A stretch of 55,805 nt of DNA from Saccharicrinis sp. (GTDB lineage Bacteria > Bacteroidota > Bacteroidia > Bacteroidales > Marinilabiliaceae), in the NCBI GenBank assembly GCA_024635555.1, contig JAGXIO010000202.1, forward strand, positions 1 to 55,805, read 5' to 3'. The notes under the pieces were generated by a model that worked only from the letters and a program-made list of their open reading frames with translations, was not told the origin of the DNA and did no database searches. Shown here piece by piece: positions 1-9,132 of the stretch. The position numbers were made by a program, and so were the translations under genes. Positions within the stretch are counted from its first letter, which is position 1. Every line of letters starts with the position of its first letter.

Positions 1-31
1 ACATTTGTTGCAACCATTGAAATAACATACC

Positions 32-913
32 ATGAGGATAGCCATTTTTGGGAAACAATTTTCCGCATCATTCAGAAGCAGTTGTAGCAATTTATTCAGA
101 AAATTGAACCAGAACAATACAAAAATCATCATTTACAAACCTTTTTATGAGTATTTGATGGGCAATATCGATGTGAAACCGGAGGTGGACGGCTATTTTG
201 AATCATGGAAGGAACTAGTTGACATTGACCTTTTCATTAGTATTGGTGGCGATGGTACCATGTTAGAGGCGGTAACTTTTGTGCGCGATTCCGGCATTCC
301 AATGGTAGGCATCAACAGCGGCAGGCTGGGATTTTTGGCCGATATATCACAAGAATCTATGGACAGTGCCATCGACAGTATTTTTAAAGGCGATTATAAA
401 ACCAGTTCGCTCGATTTACTTCAACTGAATACCGAAAACAACCTTTTTGGTGATATGAATTTTGCGCTAAATGAGCTGGCCGTGCACCGCCGTGACAGTG
501 CTTCTATGATTAGCATACACACCTACTTAAATAACGAATTTCTGAACTCTTATTTTGCCGATGGACTTATTGTGGCCACCGCGGTGGGTTCTACTGCCTA
601 CTCACTCAGCGTGGGTGGACCTATTATTCATCCCAAATCACAAAGCCTGATTATAAGTCCTATTTCTTCGCATAATCTTACGGTGCGCCCCATTGTGGTG
701 CCCAACGATATGAATATCACTCTAAAAGTGGAAGGACGGATGGATAAGTACCTCGTAACGCTCGATTCGCGCAGCCGTATTGTTGATCAGGGCTTAGAAC
801 TTAATATTCGCAAAGCCAATTTTTCGGTAAATGTAGTTGACTTGCCGGGCATCAATTTTAACTCTACTCTCCGAAACAAACTAATGTGGGGTGCCGATAA
901 AAGGAATTATTGA
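32..913 (+). CDS. nadK: NAD kinase
   Basis: Phosphorylates NAD+ to NADP+ with ATP in the cytoplasm, the committed step of NADP synthesis. The 293-residue product has the usual length. It shows the GGDGT nucleotide-binding motif at about residues 72-76, an NSGRLGFLAD segment shortly after, and the GSTAYS-SVGGPI-HP block typical of the C-terminal beta-sandwich domain of the family. ATG at 32 is the first start in frame. The first bases of the window (ACATTTG) could be the end of a TAnnTTTG -7 element, but the preceding base is outside the window. The stop overlaps the convergent emfourin gene by 7 bp. Identification is firm. Confidence 0.97.
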   Translation: MRIAIFGKQFSASFRSSCSNLFRKLNQNNTKIIIYKPFYEYLMGNIDVKPEVDGYFESWKELVDIDLFISIGGDGTMLEAVTFVRDSGIPMVGINSGRLGFLADISQESMDSAIDSIFKGDYKTSSLDLLQLNTENNLFGDMNFALNELAVHRRDSASMISIHTYLNNEFLNSYFADGLIVATAVGSTAYSLSVGGPIIHPKSQSLIISPISSHNLTVRPIVVPNDMNITLKVEGRMDKYLVTLDSRSRIVDQGLELNIRKANFSVNVVDLPGINFNSTLRNKLMWGADKRNY

Positions 914-1230
914 TTTTTTTGCCAACGTGCCAATTGAACCAAGTAGTTAACCAATGGCACAACATCAGGAGGTAAGGTGTTGTCGGTAAAGCTAAACACC
1001 CTCTCTTCCGTGTCGCACCTCACCCGGAGTTGATAACCAAACTGATCGCGAAAATTGTCAGCCGTAATTGGCTTGGATTCGTAGTTACAAATATTGGATT
1101 TCTCCATAAGCGCATCTAATCTATTCCTATCGGTTTTTACGAGACTATCGCTTGATACATTAACGCTTAAGGGTAAACCAGCAAAACCACCAGTACGCTC
1201 AAAGAATATATTATAAGGTTTGTCCATCAT
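907..1230 (-). CDS. Emfourin-like inhibitor of the adjacent M4 protease
   Basis: A 107-residue protein with no signal peptide. Its FERTGGFAG start and the VPLVNYLVQLARWQ-type end resemble emfourin (M4in), the slow tight-binding inhibitor encoded next to protealysin-type proteases. It lies 66 bp downstream of the M4 protease gene on the same strand, which is the known protealysin-emfourin operon order. The start is one of two adjacent ATG codons. Both the family match and the inhibitory role come from recollection of the family plus context; no alignment was run. Its 3' end overlaps nadK convergently by 7 bp. Confidence 0.8.
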   Translation of the reverse strand: MMDKPYNIFFERTGGFAGLPLSVNVSSDSLVKTDRNRLDALMEKSNICNYESKPITADNFRDQFGYQLRVRCDTEERVFSFTDNTLPPDVVPLVNYLVQLARWQKNQ

Positions 1231-1296
1231 AGTACTTTGTCTTTGTCAAGAATTTTATTTTAATAATAGGATTTATCTTCAAATATTTGTTTTGAG

Positions 1297-2406
1297 TTAT
1301 CTTCCAAATAGTCTGGTACCACATCCTTCTCTCTCCTCTAACTTAATAGGCATTCCAACTTTTTCCCAAGCATTCTTCACTGCATTTTGTTCCGCACTTT
1401 TATTGCCGTACAGATCACCGGCAACTTCATAGGTTAAATTAGCGGCATCTTCGAAATTAGAATCGGCTTTTAATTTATCTCTTAAGGTAACATACCATAT
1501 CTTACCTGCTTTTTCCCAGGCATAACCACCAATTTCGGTGGCGGCGAGATAAAAAGCCTTGTTGGGGATACCCGAATTAATATGCACCCCGCCATGGTCA
1601 CTTGTGGTCACCACAAAGTCATTCATATGCCCCGGTTGCGGATCCTTACCAATTAAAGGATCGTTATAAGCTGTGCCCGGGTTTTTCATGGATCGGATAC
1701 CTACTCCGATTACATTGTCAGTAAACAAGCCCTCACCAATAATCCAATCTGCATCGGCCGCAGTTTGATTTTTAACCCGCTGTTTTACCAGCGAACCAAA
1801 TACATCCGAAAACGATTCGTTCAGTGCACCAGATTGATTCTGATAAACCAAATTGGCTTCGTATTGTGTTACACCATGGGCAAGTTCGTGACCTATAATA
1901 TCCAGGGCAACAGTAAAACGGTTAAAAATCCTATCTGCTTCGGGCAAATCTTCGTCCCCTTCGCCATACACCATTTGTGCACCGTTCCAAAAGGCATTGT
2001 CATAACCACTTAAATACCTTACAGTGGATATGATTTCCATACCTGCATTGTTAATTGAGTTACGCTCAAAAACCTGATGGTATAAATCGTAGGTAGCACC
2101 TGCTCCATCATAAGCCTCATCTACATGCTTGTCGCCTGTGGCAGGGTCACCCTCACTGCGCATCAAAATACCGGGCAGCACGTTCAGGTTTTGGGCACTG
2201 TAAACCCGTCTGTTTTTATCTCCCCCCACAGCTTTTGATTTTAGGGTGATATCGGCGATAGACTGGCGCTGACCCCTCATTTGTCCGGCAAGAGCAATCG
2301 TTTTTTTTGCTTTCTCTTTTTGCTTTTGGGTGCCTGCCTCTATTATTTTCTCTAACATATAAGGTGGGATGGCACAAAAAATTGAGTGATACATATTGTT
2401 GCACAT
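1297..2406 (-). CDS. Protealysin-like M4 metalloprotease
   Basis: Zinc endopeptidase of the thermolysin family. The 369-residue protein has HELAH at 173-177 (two zinc ligands and the catalytic Glu), NESFSD with the third ligand Glu near 197, and GGVHINSGIPNKA carrying the proton-donor His. The N-terminus is a short propeptide of the protealysin kind (SIF-CAIPPYML, with the conserved Cys and Pro-Pro) instead of the long FTP propeptide. There is no signal peptide, so cytoplasmic maturation is likely, as for protealysin. It heads a two-gene operon with the emfourin-like gene. The start could be the ATG at 2406 or the Met four codons later. Confidence 0.95.
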   Translation of the reverse strand: MCNNMYHSIFCAIPPYMLEKIIEAGTQKQKEKAKKTIALAGQMRGQRQSIADITLKSKAVGGDKNRRVYSAQNLNVLPGILMRSEGDPATGDKHVDEAYDGAGATYDLYHQVFERNSINNAGMEIISTVRYLSGYDNAFWNGAQMVYGEGDEDLPEADRIFNRFTVALDIIGHELAHGVTQYEANLVYQNQSGALNESFSDVFGSLVKQRVKNQTAADADWIIGEGLFTDNVIGVGIRSMKNPGTAYNDPLIGKDPQPGHMNDFVVTTSDHGGVHINSGIPNKAFYLAATEIGGYAWEKAGKIWYVTLRDKLKADSNFEDAANLTYEVAGDLYGNKSAEQNAVKNAWEKVGMPIKLEEREGCGTRLFGR

Positions 2407-2602
2407 AACAGTTGGTTTTAATATTTAACTCAAAGTGTTTAATTCTAGCACAATAAGTTAAGGAATAATACCGTAAGCGTCAATAGTTTATTTAAACTCA
2501 AACCCCTAAGCTAAAATTAATAGAGGTCACTAGTGTTAAGTAAAGCATAACCTGAAGACCCAAGCCTTCCTCTTTCTACCTTGTATTTCTCAAAAAAAAG
2601 AT

Positions 2603-2641
2603 CTACAATTTTCCACCGCAATACTTACAAAAAGTAGCATC
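2603..2641 (-). pseudogene. Orphan tail of an ion-channel zinc ribbon
   Basis: Thirteen codons on the minus strand read DATFCKYCGGKL followed by a stop. This is identical in protein sequence to the last 12 residues of the ion channel encoded at 26380-27174. Upstream of it the frame is broken by a stop and similarity ends. It lies in the 268 bp gap (2407-2674) between the M4 protease and TolC genes. Otherwise that gap holds only AT-rich sequence with no recognised feature. It is best read as the surviving 3' tip of a decayed or recombined channel paralogue. Confidence 0.6.
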
Positions 2642-2674
2642 CAATCATGTTGCATGCGAGAGCTTTAACAAAAA

Positions 2675-4189
2675 TTAAAACTCCAATAACTTCTCAAAAT
2701 CCTCTTCTAATGTTTTGTTCTTCTCAAAATCAAACAGCGTAAGGTTGCGTATGGCATAATAATCGGACCAATACTGGTGTAGGGAGCGCACGTACCTTAG
2801 GCGGGCATTGTCTTTGGCGTTTTGCGAAGAGGTTAGCTGGAGAACGTCCACGTTGCCTTTACGGAATCGCGTGGTGGTCAGACTGTAGCTCTCCTGTGCG
2901 ATGGTATCGGATTTGGCCGCTGCCAGCACCTTATTTTGGCGCAGGTTAAATTCCAGCACTTGGGTAATGGCATCCTGCTCAAAGGAAGTAATGGCCTGCT
3001 CGGCGCTGATGCGCGTTATTTCCTGGCGGGACTTAGCCAATTGGTACTGCCCCTTGCGCTTACCCCAGTCAAGAATGGGCACCCGGAGGCTCACACCCAG
3101 CTGTTGATACTGGTCAAAATCCGGTTGATAGACATTGCCTACTTCACCGTTTATGGAGGTTCGATTCACATAGTCGTAATAGCCATCCACCTTGTTTATC
3201 CCGTAGCTCACGTTCAGGTCGGCCTGAAAACGGTTGTTGGCTTTGGATTGTGCCACCTGCCGTTGGGCCTCGATAAGTCTTATTTCCTGATTTAGAATTT
3301 TTACGTTGCGCTCCTTGGCCAGCTGCAGGGCTTTTTGTTCGGGGATTTGTAGGTTTGATATCTCGGGGAGCAACAGCTCTATGTCCATTTCTGGCGACAG
3401 GCGTAAAAAGGTGAGAAAGGCCTCTTTACTCTTGCGGTATTGCATATGAGCTTCTTGTAGGTCGATATCAGAGTTATTTTTATTGAGCTCCAACTGCAAA
3501 AGTTCATCCTTTTGTATAGTGCCCAACAGAAAACGCTTTTGTGCCACCTGCAAAAGCGTGTCGGTGGTTGCATAATTGTATTGTGCCATTTGTAAGTTCA
3601 TATGACCCATTACCATGTTAAAAAAATAGTTGCAAGTCATCATATTGGTTTCCTCCACGCTATGCAAGTACTCACGCATGGCCTGCTCGTACCGCTCGGG
3701 TTCCAGCTGCCGCTCCCATTTAAAAGCGTTGTAGCCAAATAGCTCCTGCTGATAGCCTATCCTGAACGGGCGCGATGAATATTGGGTATAGGGATTGTCG
3801 CCATAGTTTACAAAGCGCGCCAGATCCGATTCCACAAAAAAGCTACCCCCTGTAAGTCCCACGTTTTGCTTTAACGACAAAGAAGCATTGGAATTAAGTG
3901 TTTGCGTGCGTACGTAGTCCTCCGTTTTGGTTTGCGAGTTGTAGCGCAACTGGTTGGCATTGGTATAATTTACGGGGCTGGCTTGCAAAGAAAGTGATGG
4001 CAGGTAATTAGCCTTAAAGCTCTTGTGCTGCCAGTATCCGGCCAGGTAGGTGTTTTTAACCAAAAACGATTGTAACGATTGTGTTTGTGCCAAGTGCAGC
4101 GCATCGGGTAGCGAGAGTACCATTTTTTGTTGGGCAGAAACCGGAAAGTACAGCACGGCCAGTATTATGGTTGTTAGTATTTTATTCAT
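2675..4189 (-). CDS. TolC-family outer-membrane channel
   Basis: Outer-membrane efflux channel that would accept substrate from an RND pump and adaptor. The 504-residue precursor begins with a Sec signal (MNKILTTIILAVLYFPVSAQ). It continues with two long alpha-helical repeats typical of OEP domains, with Tyr/Gln/Asn-rich beta segments between them. It is the last gene of the minus-strand export locus, downstream of signal peptidase I and two RND permeases, which points to a tripartite pump with the adaptor at 13230-14306. Specificity cannot be read from the sequence. Confidence 0.9.
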   Translation of the reverse strand: MNKILTTIILAVLYFPVSAQQKMVLSLPDALHLAQTQSLQSFLVKNTYLAGYWQHKSFKANYLPSLSLQASPVNYTNANQLRYNSQTKTEDYVRTQTLNSNASLSLKQNVGLTGGSFFVESDLARFVNYGDNPYTQYSSRPFRIGYQQELFGYNAFKWERQLEPERYEQAMREYLHSVEETNMMTCNYFFNMVMGHMNLQMAQYNYATTDTLLQVAQKRFLLGTIQKDELLQLELNKNNSDIDLQEAHMQYRKSKEAFLTFLRLSPEMDIELLLPEISNLQIPEQKALQLAKERNVKILNQEIRLIEAQRQVAQSKANNRFQADLNVSYGINKVDGYYDYVNRTSINGEVGNVYQPDFDQYQQLGVSLRVPILDWGKRKGQYQLAKSRQEITRISAEQAITSFEQDAITQVLEFNLRQNKVLAAAKSDTIAQESYSLTTTRFRKGNVDVLQLTSSQNAKDNARLRYVRSLHQYWSDYYAIRNLTLFDFEKNKTLEEDFEKLLEF

Positions 4190-4204
4190 GGGTTTATTTT
4201 AAGT

Positions 4205-4465
4205 TTTTGAGTGATCGGTATTCGGTGTACAGTATTCAGTGTTCAGTGTTCAGTGTTAGGTATTCGGTGTGTTTAAGGTTCAAAGTTCTGGGTTTAAAGT
4301 TCTGGGTTCTGGGTTTAAAGTTCTGGGTTTAGGGTTTAGGGTTTAAAGTTCAGTATTCAGTGTTCAGTGTTCAGTGTGTCTTCAATCACTGATTACTGAT
4401 TACCGATTACTGATTACCGATTACCGATAACTGATTACTCAGCAGTATTCAGGGTTTAGAGTGCA
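4205..4465. repeat. Degenerate repeat tract, families A and B
   Basis: The 325 bp gap between tolC and lepB is filled by degenerate short-period repeats and no gene. Runs of GTTCAGTGTTCAGTGT and TATTCGGTGT (family A) alternate with TTTAAAGTTCTGGGTT (family B). These are followed by the complementary family A form, ACTGATTACCGATTAC. The two strands of family A face each other and could form long imperfect hairpins. Related tracts occur at 5595-5980, 9049-9130, 12372-12532, 12955-13245 and 22830-22990, and inside genes. Confidence 0.85.
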
Positions 4466-4514
4466 AGTTTTCCGCCATTGGGCAGAAGCCATCCGCCATC
4501 CGCTATTTCTTTTA

Positions 4515-5591
4515 TCATTTCAATATTGTCCCTATGCGGCCCCACCTGGTTTTTTCGTCACGATCCTTGCTGAACAAGACCATCCGGGCTCGGCCTATGA
4601 TATGGTCTTCGGGGACAAAGCCCCAGCTACGGGAATCGATGGAACCGTTACGGTTGTCGCCCGCCATAAAGTAATAGTTTTGTTTCACGATGTATTGATT
4701 TGTTTTTATGTTATTAATAAAATAGTCACCGTCCAGTATCTCTAACACATTTTTTTCATAGGTACAGATCAATCTTTGATAAATGGGTAGATTACTTTCT
4801 GTAAGTTGAATGGTATCACCTTTGGCAGGAACGTAAAGCGGCCCATATTGGTCGTATGCCATGCGGTTTTTTCGCTCGTAATTAAAAGGAAAGATATTAA
4901 CCTGCTTCCATTTATTATAAAAGGGTACAATTAAATAGTCCTGGTATGCTTCCCGTAATTGATCAAGCGCAGTACCAATGGCATAAAATGCGTAGGTGCT
5001 ATCTTCCTTGAGGTTCCATGAGTTATGAACACCTACTTTAGTAAGTATATCTTTAAGCTTTGAAGGATCGCCTTTTATGCGGTAACGTTGTTGAAAAGTA
5101 TTTTTGAATTCTGATTTTATCCGGTCGTGATATACTTCGCCATTTAAAATTTCTATCGTATCGCCGGGCATGCCTACACATCGCTTTACATACGCTATTC
5201 TGTTTTGTATGGGGAGAAAACATTTTTCTTGATTTATCAGATATGCGGGCGCATCCTTGCCCATTGCAACTTGTCGATACATCTCGTAGTAATTATTCGC
5301 CGGGTTATCTACGTAAACGGTATCCCCTTCCGGAAAATTAAAGACCACGATATCGTCCCGGTTTATATTTTGGTAACCGGGCAAACGAAACATATCTTCT
5401 TTTTTAAACCACCTGGCGCCAAAAGCTGCTTTATCGGTAAGTATAAGTTCTCCAGGCCTTATGGTTTGATCCATCGATTCCGTGGGTACATAGTACACAT
5501 CGAACAAGAAAAAACGGATGATGGTAATTGCTGAAAATACCAGTATTACGGTGATTATTAAATTGATAGCTATTTTGAATACTTTTTTCAT
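4515..5591 (-). CDS. lepB: Signal peptidase I
   Basis: Membrane serine protease that removes Sec and Tat signal peptides. The 358-residue protein has one N-terminal membrane segment (about residues 7-30). It has the catalytic Ser in PTESMDQT (about residue 39), the catalytic Lys in RCVGMPGDTIEI context (about 136), and the C-terminal GDNRNGSIDSRSWG box near 310. About 150 residues lie between the Lys box and the GDN box, longer than in E. coli LepB but common in Bacteroidota. Its position between the RND permeases and tolC, inside a locus encoding small secreted peptides, suggests it may process them. It could equally be the housekeeping enzyme. Confidence 0.95.
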   Translation of the reverse strand: MKKVFKIAINLIITVILVFSAITIIRFFLFDVYYVPTESMDQTIRPGELILTDKAAFGARWFKKEDMFRLPGYQNINRDDIVVFNFPEGDTVYVDNPANNYYEMYRQVAMGKDAPAYLINQEKCFLPIQNRIAYVKRCVGMPGDTIEILNGEVYHDRIKSEFKNTFQQRYRIKGDPSKLKDILTKVGVHNSWNLKEDSTYAFYAIGTALDQLREAYQDYLIVPFYNKWKQVNIFPFNYERKNRMAYDQYGPLYVPAKGDTIQLTESNLPIYQRLICTYEKNVLEILDGDYFINNIKTNQYIVKQNYYFMAGDNRNGSIDSRSWGFVPEDHIIGRARMVLFSKDRDEKTRWGRIGTILK

Positions 5592-5594
5592 TGT

Positions 5595-5980
5595 GTTATG
5601 TTTAAAGTTTAAGGGTTCAAAGTTTAGAGTTTAAGGGTTTAAAGTTTTGGGTTCAATGTTTAATGTTCTGAGTTTAAAGTTTAGTGTTCCGAGTTTAAAG
5701 ATTAATGTTATGAGTTTAGTGTTTAAAGTTCAATGTTTTGTATTTATATCTTTAAAACAAGCGAAACATGTTCGATACAAAATCCAAATTTCAGCTCCAA
5801 CCCCTAAACTCCCGAACTTTAAACATTACCCAAGCTGTAAATCAAACCCTAAACTCCTGAACCCTGAACTCTAAACATTATTCAAGCTATAAATCAAACT
5901 TTGAACCCTGAACTCTAAACATTATCCAAGCTGCAAATCCAACTCAAAACTCTAAACATTTTAAACTTTAAACATTAAAC
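5595..5980. repeat. Family B inverted repeat tract
   Basis: A 390 bp gap without a gene. The left half (5595-5750) is made of GTTTAAAGTTTAGGGTTC-like units. The right half (5800-5975) is made of the complementary AACCCTGAACTCTAAACATT units, including three copies of a CATTAxCCAAGCTGxAAATC segment. The halves are inverted and could fold into a very long imperfect hairpin between the RND permease gene and lepB. The effect on lepB expression is unknown. Confidence 0.8.
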
Positions 5981-5981
5981 A

Positions 5982-8900
5982 TTAAACTCTTTTCCGGTAC
6001 AAATAATAATAACACAGTGGCACAAAATACAGGCTCACCAGCGTTCCCAGGATCATGCCCCCGATAACGGTGAGCGCCAAGGGGCGTTGCAATTGGCTCC
6101 CCATATCGGTTCCCCATAAAAACGGGAGCAGCGCTAAAATGGTAGTCAGGCTGGTCATGACGATGGGCTTTATGCGTCTGTGCCCTGCCGTTTCGATGGC
6201 TTCCATTAAAGGCATTCCGTCCTTGCGTAGGCGGTTTATGGTATCAATTTTAAGAATGGAGTCGTTGATGATAATCCCACTCATCACCACCAGACCTATC
6301 ATGGCCATTAGGTTAATGGTGCCACCGAAGAGCCATAACAAACCCAAGGCACCCGCTATGTCGATGGGCACTTCGATTAACACGATGAGCGGCTGCGCGA
6401 ACGACTCGAACTGTGCCGCCAGGATAAAATACAGCAACGCCAGAGATATGGCAAGAACAATCGCTAATTCGCGTATCAATATTTGCGTTGAAAACCAACT
6501 GCCCTTAAAATTTACATTCACCTTGCCTAGTTTCTTAAACTCTTCTCTTATTTGCGGCATCATTATTTTGGGATGCGCAGGCAGGTTTGTAAAATTGATA
6601 GGCACAAAAGCCCCGTCCTTGCCACCAAAAAGCATTTTATAATCCAGCACGGGCACTAACTCAACCAAACTATTCACCGAAATATCATCTCCTCTTTTGT
6701 TTTTGATCTTTAATTCATTTAAAATATTTTCTATGTTGTTCTTTTCGTCCGAAATAACGATGGGAACGTATTGCGAACCCGTTCTCAGCACACCAATCTG
6801 GAAAGCGTCGATGGCCGATTTGAGCCGCGAAAACAATTGGTTCTGCTCCACATCGTACAGCGCCAAATATGCTGGTTTTACCCTTACCTCCATAAAGGAT
6901 TCGGAAGCCACGGGCTTTATACCGGTTCCCGGGTAAAGGGAATCGACCGTTACGATGTACCTGTCCAGTTCGTGTAATTCGGGCACGCCTTTTTTATTGT
7001 CGGCACTTAGTCTAACCACAAATAGAGCCTCCTTGTCGGCAAACAGTTTTTCGAAAATGGTTTCCGGCGCTCTAAACGAAAACGTGGCTCGCGGATAATG
7101 CTGGTTTATCCAACCCGTAATTGTTTCTTTAAGACGAGGTATGTCATTTCCATCCTTACAAGCCAGATAAACCATCGATTCGGAAACGGAGAGATCCATA
7201 TCTTTGTGCATCACATATTTTTGCGATCCAACAAAGGCATTACCCATGCTGGTAAACTCCTCACTTTGTTCCAACAGCAAGCGGATCCGCCCGATATTCT
7301 CTTCCGCGTTAATTTTATCGTTCCAGTCGATGTTTACGATAAGTTCGGTTTGTTTAAATTCCGGGAAACGTGCCTTGGGCAAAAAGATACCCAGCAAAAC
7401 AGCTACCCCTGATAGCATCAGGAAGCTAGCGAACATCAGCCGCCTATTCCTGAACACCCATTGAAAGCTCTTTTCGTAAATATCCTCTACCTTAAAAAGA
7501 TTGACTTTTTTGAGCCATGAGGAAATTTTGCCTCCTTTAACCAATTCTTTTTTTTCCCTGTTTAACCAAAACAGGCGAAACAAGGTGGGCAGCAGGGTGA
7601 CGGACACAATGAGCGATACAACAAGCCCCACGGCAACGGCAATGGCCTGGTCGTAAAAAAGAGCGCCCGAAATACCGCTTAAGAATATCAAGGGCACAAA
7701 TACGGCACAGGTGGTGAGCACCGAACTAATTAAGGGCCTGATTACTTCCGTTGTACCCCGTATGCACGACTTGGCCAGGGATTCTCCCCGTTCGAGATAC
7801 TGGGTGATGTTGTCGATGACAATGATGGAGTTGTCAATCATCATACCCACCCCAAGGATAAGTCCCGAAAGCGAAATGATGTTGACGGACAAGCCTACCA
7901 GATGGAAAAAGAGGATGCTGATGACCACCGATACCGGGATGCTCAAGCCGATGAGCCAAGGGGAGCGGGCGTCGCCTAAAAAAAAGAACATGATAACAAA
8001 GGCCAGCAATGCACCCACAATCAAACTCTGCCTCAGGTTGATGATGGCATAGTGCAACAGGCCGGTTTGGTCGCGCACAATTTCAAAGGATACCTCCTTG
8101 TAATCTCTGCGAAATATTTTTAGAAGGTTTTCCACCCCATCCTTCAAATCTTCCATGCGGGCATCGGATTGTTTGATAACCGCCAGCGACAAAGCCATGT
8201 TGTTACCGGATAGAAATGCACCTTCGCGTGCTTTGGGGCGAATGCCCACCTCTGCAATGTCTTTCAACTGGAGGATGCGGTCTTCTGCTTTCAGGTAGAT
8301 GTTTTTCACATCCTCCACAGTGCGCAAGGAATTACTAAAACGGATATTAAACTGGTACTGCCCATCTTTTACCTGCAAGGAGCCCAGCGAAATGTTATTC
8401 CGCTCCAGAGCTGCCGTGATGTCTTGTTGCGTCAGGCCCAGGGGCTTCATTTTGGAGGGGAAGGGCAAGATGTAGAGCTCTGGTTCCAGTTGCCCCGTTA
8501 CATCCACCATGGCCACTTGGGGAAGCTGCTCGATACGTTTTACGGCCACATTTTGAGCCAGGTCGCACAGTTCCATAAAACGGGCTACACCGGCCGTAGT
8601 ATCGTTGAGCCATACATTGATATAAAATACCGGCAGGTCGGTGGCACTGGCCTTGATGATGGCGGGCCGTTCCAAATCGGAGGGAAGGTTGCGCATGGCG
8701 GCATCCACCTGTTCGTTTACATCGATGAAAGCATAATTGATATCGGCGCCGTAATCGAAGCGCAGCTTAACCGTGCCCTTGCCCTCGTGCGATTCGCTGC
8801 TTATATCGTCCAGGTGGGGCACCTGCATCAGGTTTTGACGCAGGCGGCGGATAATGCCGTTTTCTATTTCCCGGACCGACTTGCCCGGATAGTTGGCCTG

Positions 8901-9035
8901 GACGGTGATCTCGGGGATATCAATATCGGGCATCAACGAAACAGGCAACAAGCCCGCGGACACACCCCCCAAAAGGAGGATGGCGATGAAGGTCATGATG
9001 ACCGCAATGGGTCGGTGTATTAGGAATTTTACCAT
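5982..9035 (-). CDS. RND efflux permease (HAE1-like), copy 1
   Basis: Inner-membrane proton-driven pump subunit of the AcrB/HAE1 superfamily, 1017 residues. The N-terminus (MVKFLIHRPIAVIMTF) leads into TM1, and the first porter loop contains the PDIDIPEITVQANYPGKS block. The TM2-TM6 block has GMMIDNSIIVIDN in TM4, where AcrB has two adjacent aspartates. The second half repeats the fold, with GLVVMSGIIINDSILKID in the matching helix. The next gene upstream is a second RND permease, so the two may assemble together as in MdtBC-type pumps. The adaptor is at 13230-14306 and the channel at 2675-4189. Substrate is unknown; export of the locus peptides is a hypothesis. Confidence 0.95.
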   Translation of the reverse strand: MVKFLIHRPIAVIMTFIAILLLGGVSAGLLPVSLMPDIDIPEITVQANYPGKSVREIENGIIRRLRQNLMQVPHLDDISSESHEGKGTVKLRFDYGADINYAFIDVNEQVDAAMRNLPSDLERPAIIKASATDLPVFYINVWLNDTTAGVARFMELCDLAQNVAVKRIEQLPQVAMVDVTGQLEPELYILPFPSKMKPLGLTQQDITAALERNNISLGSLQVKDGQYQFNIRFSNSLRTVEDVKNIYLKAEDRILQLKDIAEVGIRPKAREGAFLSGNNMALSLAVIKQSDARMEDLKDGVENLLKIFRRDYKEVSFEIVRDQTGLLHYAIINLRQSLIVGALLAFVIMFFFLGDARSPWLIGLSIPVSVVISILFFHLVGLSVNIISLSGLILGVGMMIDNSIIVIDNITQYLERGESLAKSCIRGTTEVIRPLISSVLTTCAVFVPLIFLSGISGALFYDQAIAVAVGLVVSLIVSVTLLPTLFRLFWLNREKKELVKGGKISSWLKKVNLFKVEDIYEKSFQWVFRNRRLMFASFLMLSGVAVLLGIFLPKARFPEFKQTELIVNIDWNDKINAEENIGRIRLLLEQSEEFTSMGNAFVGSQKYVMHKDMDLSVSESMVYLACKDGNDIPRLKETITGWINQHYPRATFSFRAPETIFEKLFADKEALFVVRLSADNKKGVPELHELDRYIVTVDSLYPGTGIKPVASESFMEVRVKPAYLALYDVEQNQLFSRLKSAIDAFQIGVLRTGSQYVPIVISDEKNNIENILNELKIKNKRGDDISVNSLVELVPVLDYKMLFGGKDGAFVPINFTNLPAHPKIMMPQIREEFKKLGKVNVNFKGSWFSTQILIRELAIVLAISLALLYFILAAQFESFAQPLIVLIEVPIDIAGALGLLWLFGGTINLMAMIGLVVMSGIIINDSILKIDTINRLRKDGMPLMEAIETAGHRRIKPIVMTSLTTILALLPFLWGTDMGSQLQRPLALTVIGGMILGTLVSLYFVPLCYYYLYRKRV

Positions 9036-9048
9036 TTTTCTTAGTAAA

Positions 9049-9130
9049 TATTTAGTGTTCAGTAATCAGTAATCAGTGTTTGGTATGCAATCACTGATTA
9101 CCGATCACCATTTACCGATTACTCCTTATT
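9049..9130. repeat. Family A repeat tract between RND genes
   Basis: The short gap between the two RND permease genes consists of GTTCAGTAATCAGTAATC units followed by their complement, ATCACTGATTACCGATCACC. Nothing else is recognisable. The end of the upstream RND gene adds degenerate repetitive Pro/Val/Asn codons, so repeat material may extend into the coding 3' end. Confidence 0.75.
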
Positions 9131-9132
9131 AT

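Noticed and set aside
4205..4465. Possible CRISPR or tandem-repeat array
   Set aside because: Units are short, degenerate and contiguous, with no uniform repeat-spacer pattern and no cas genes.
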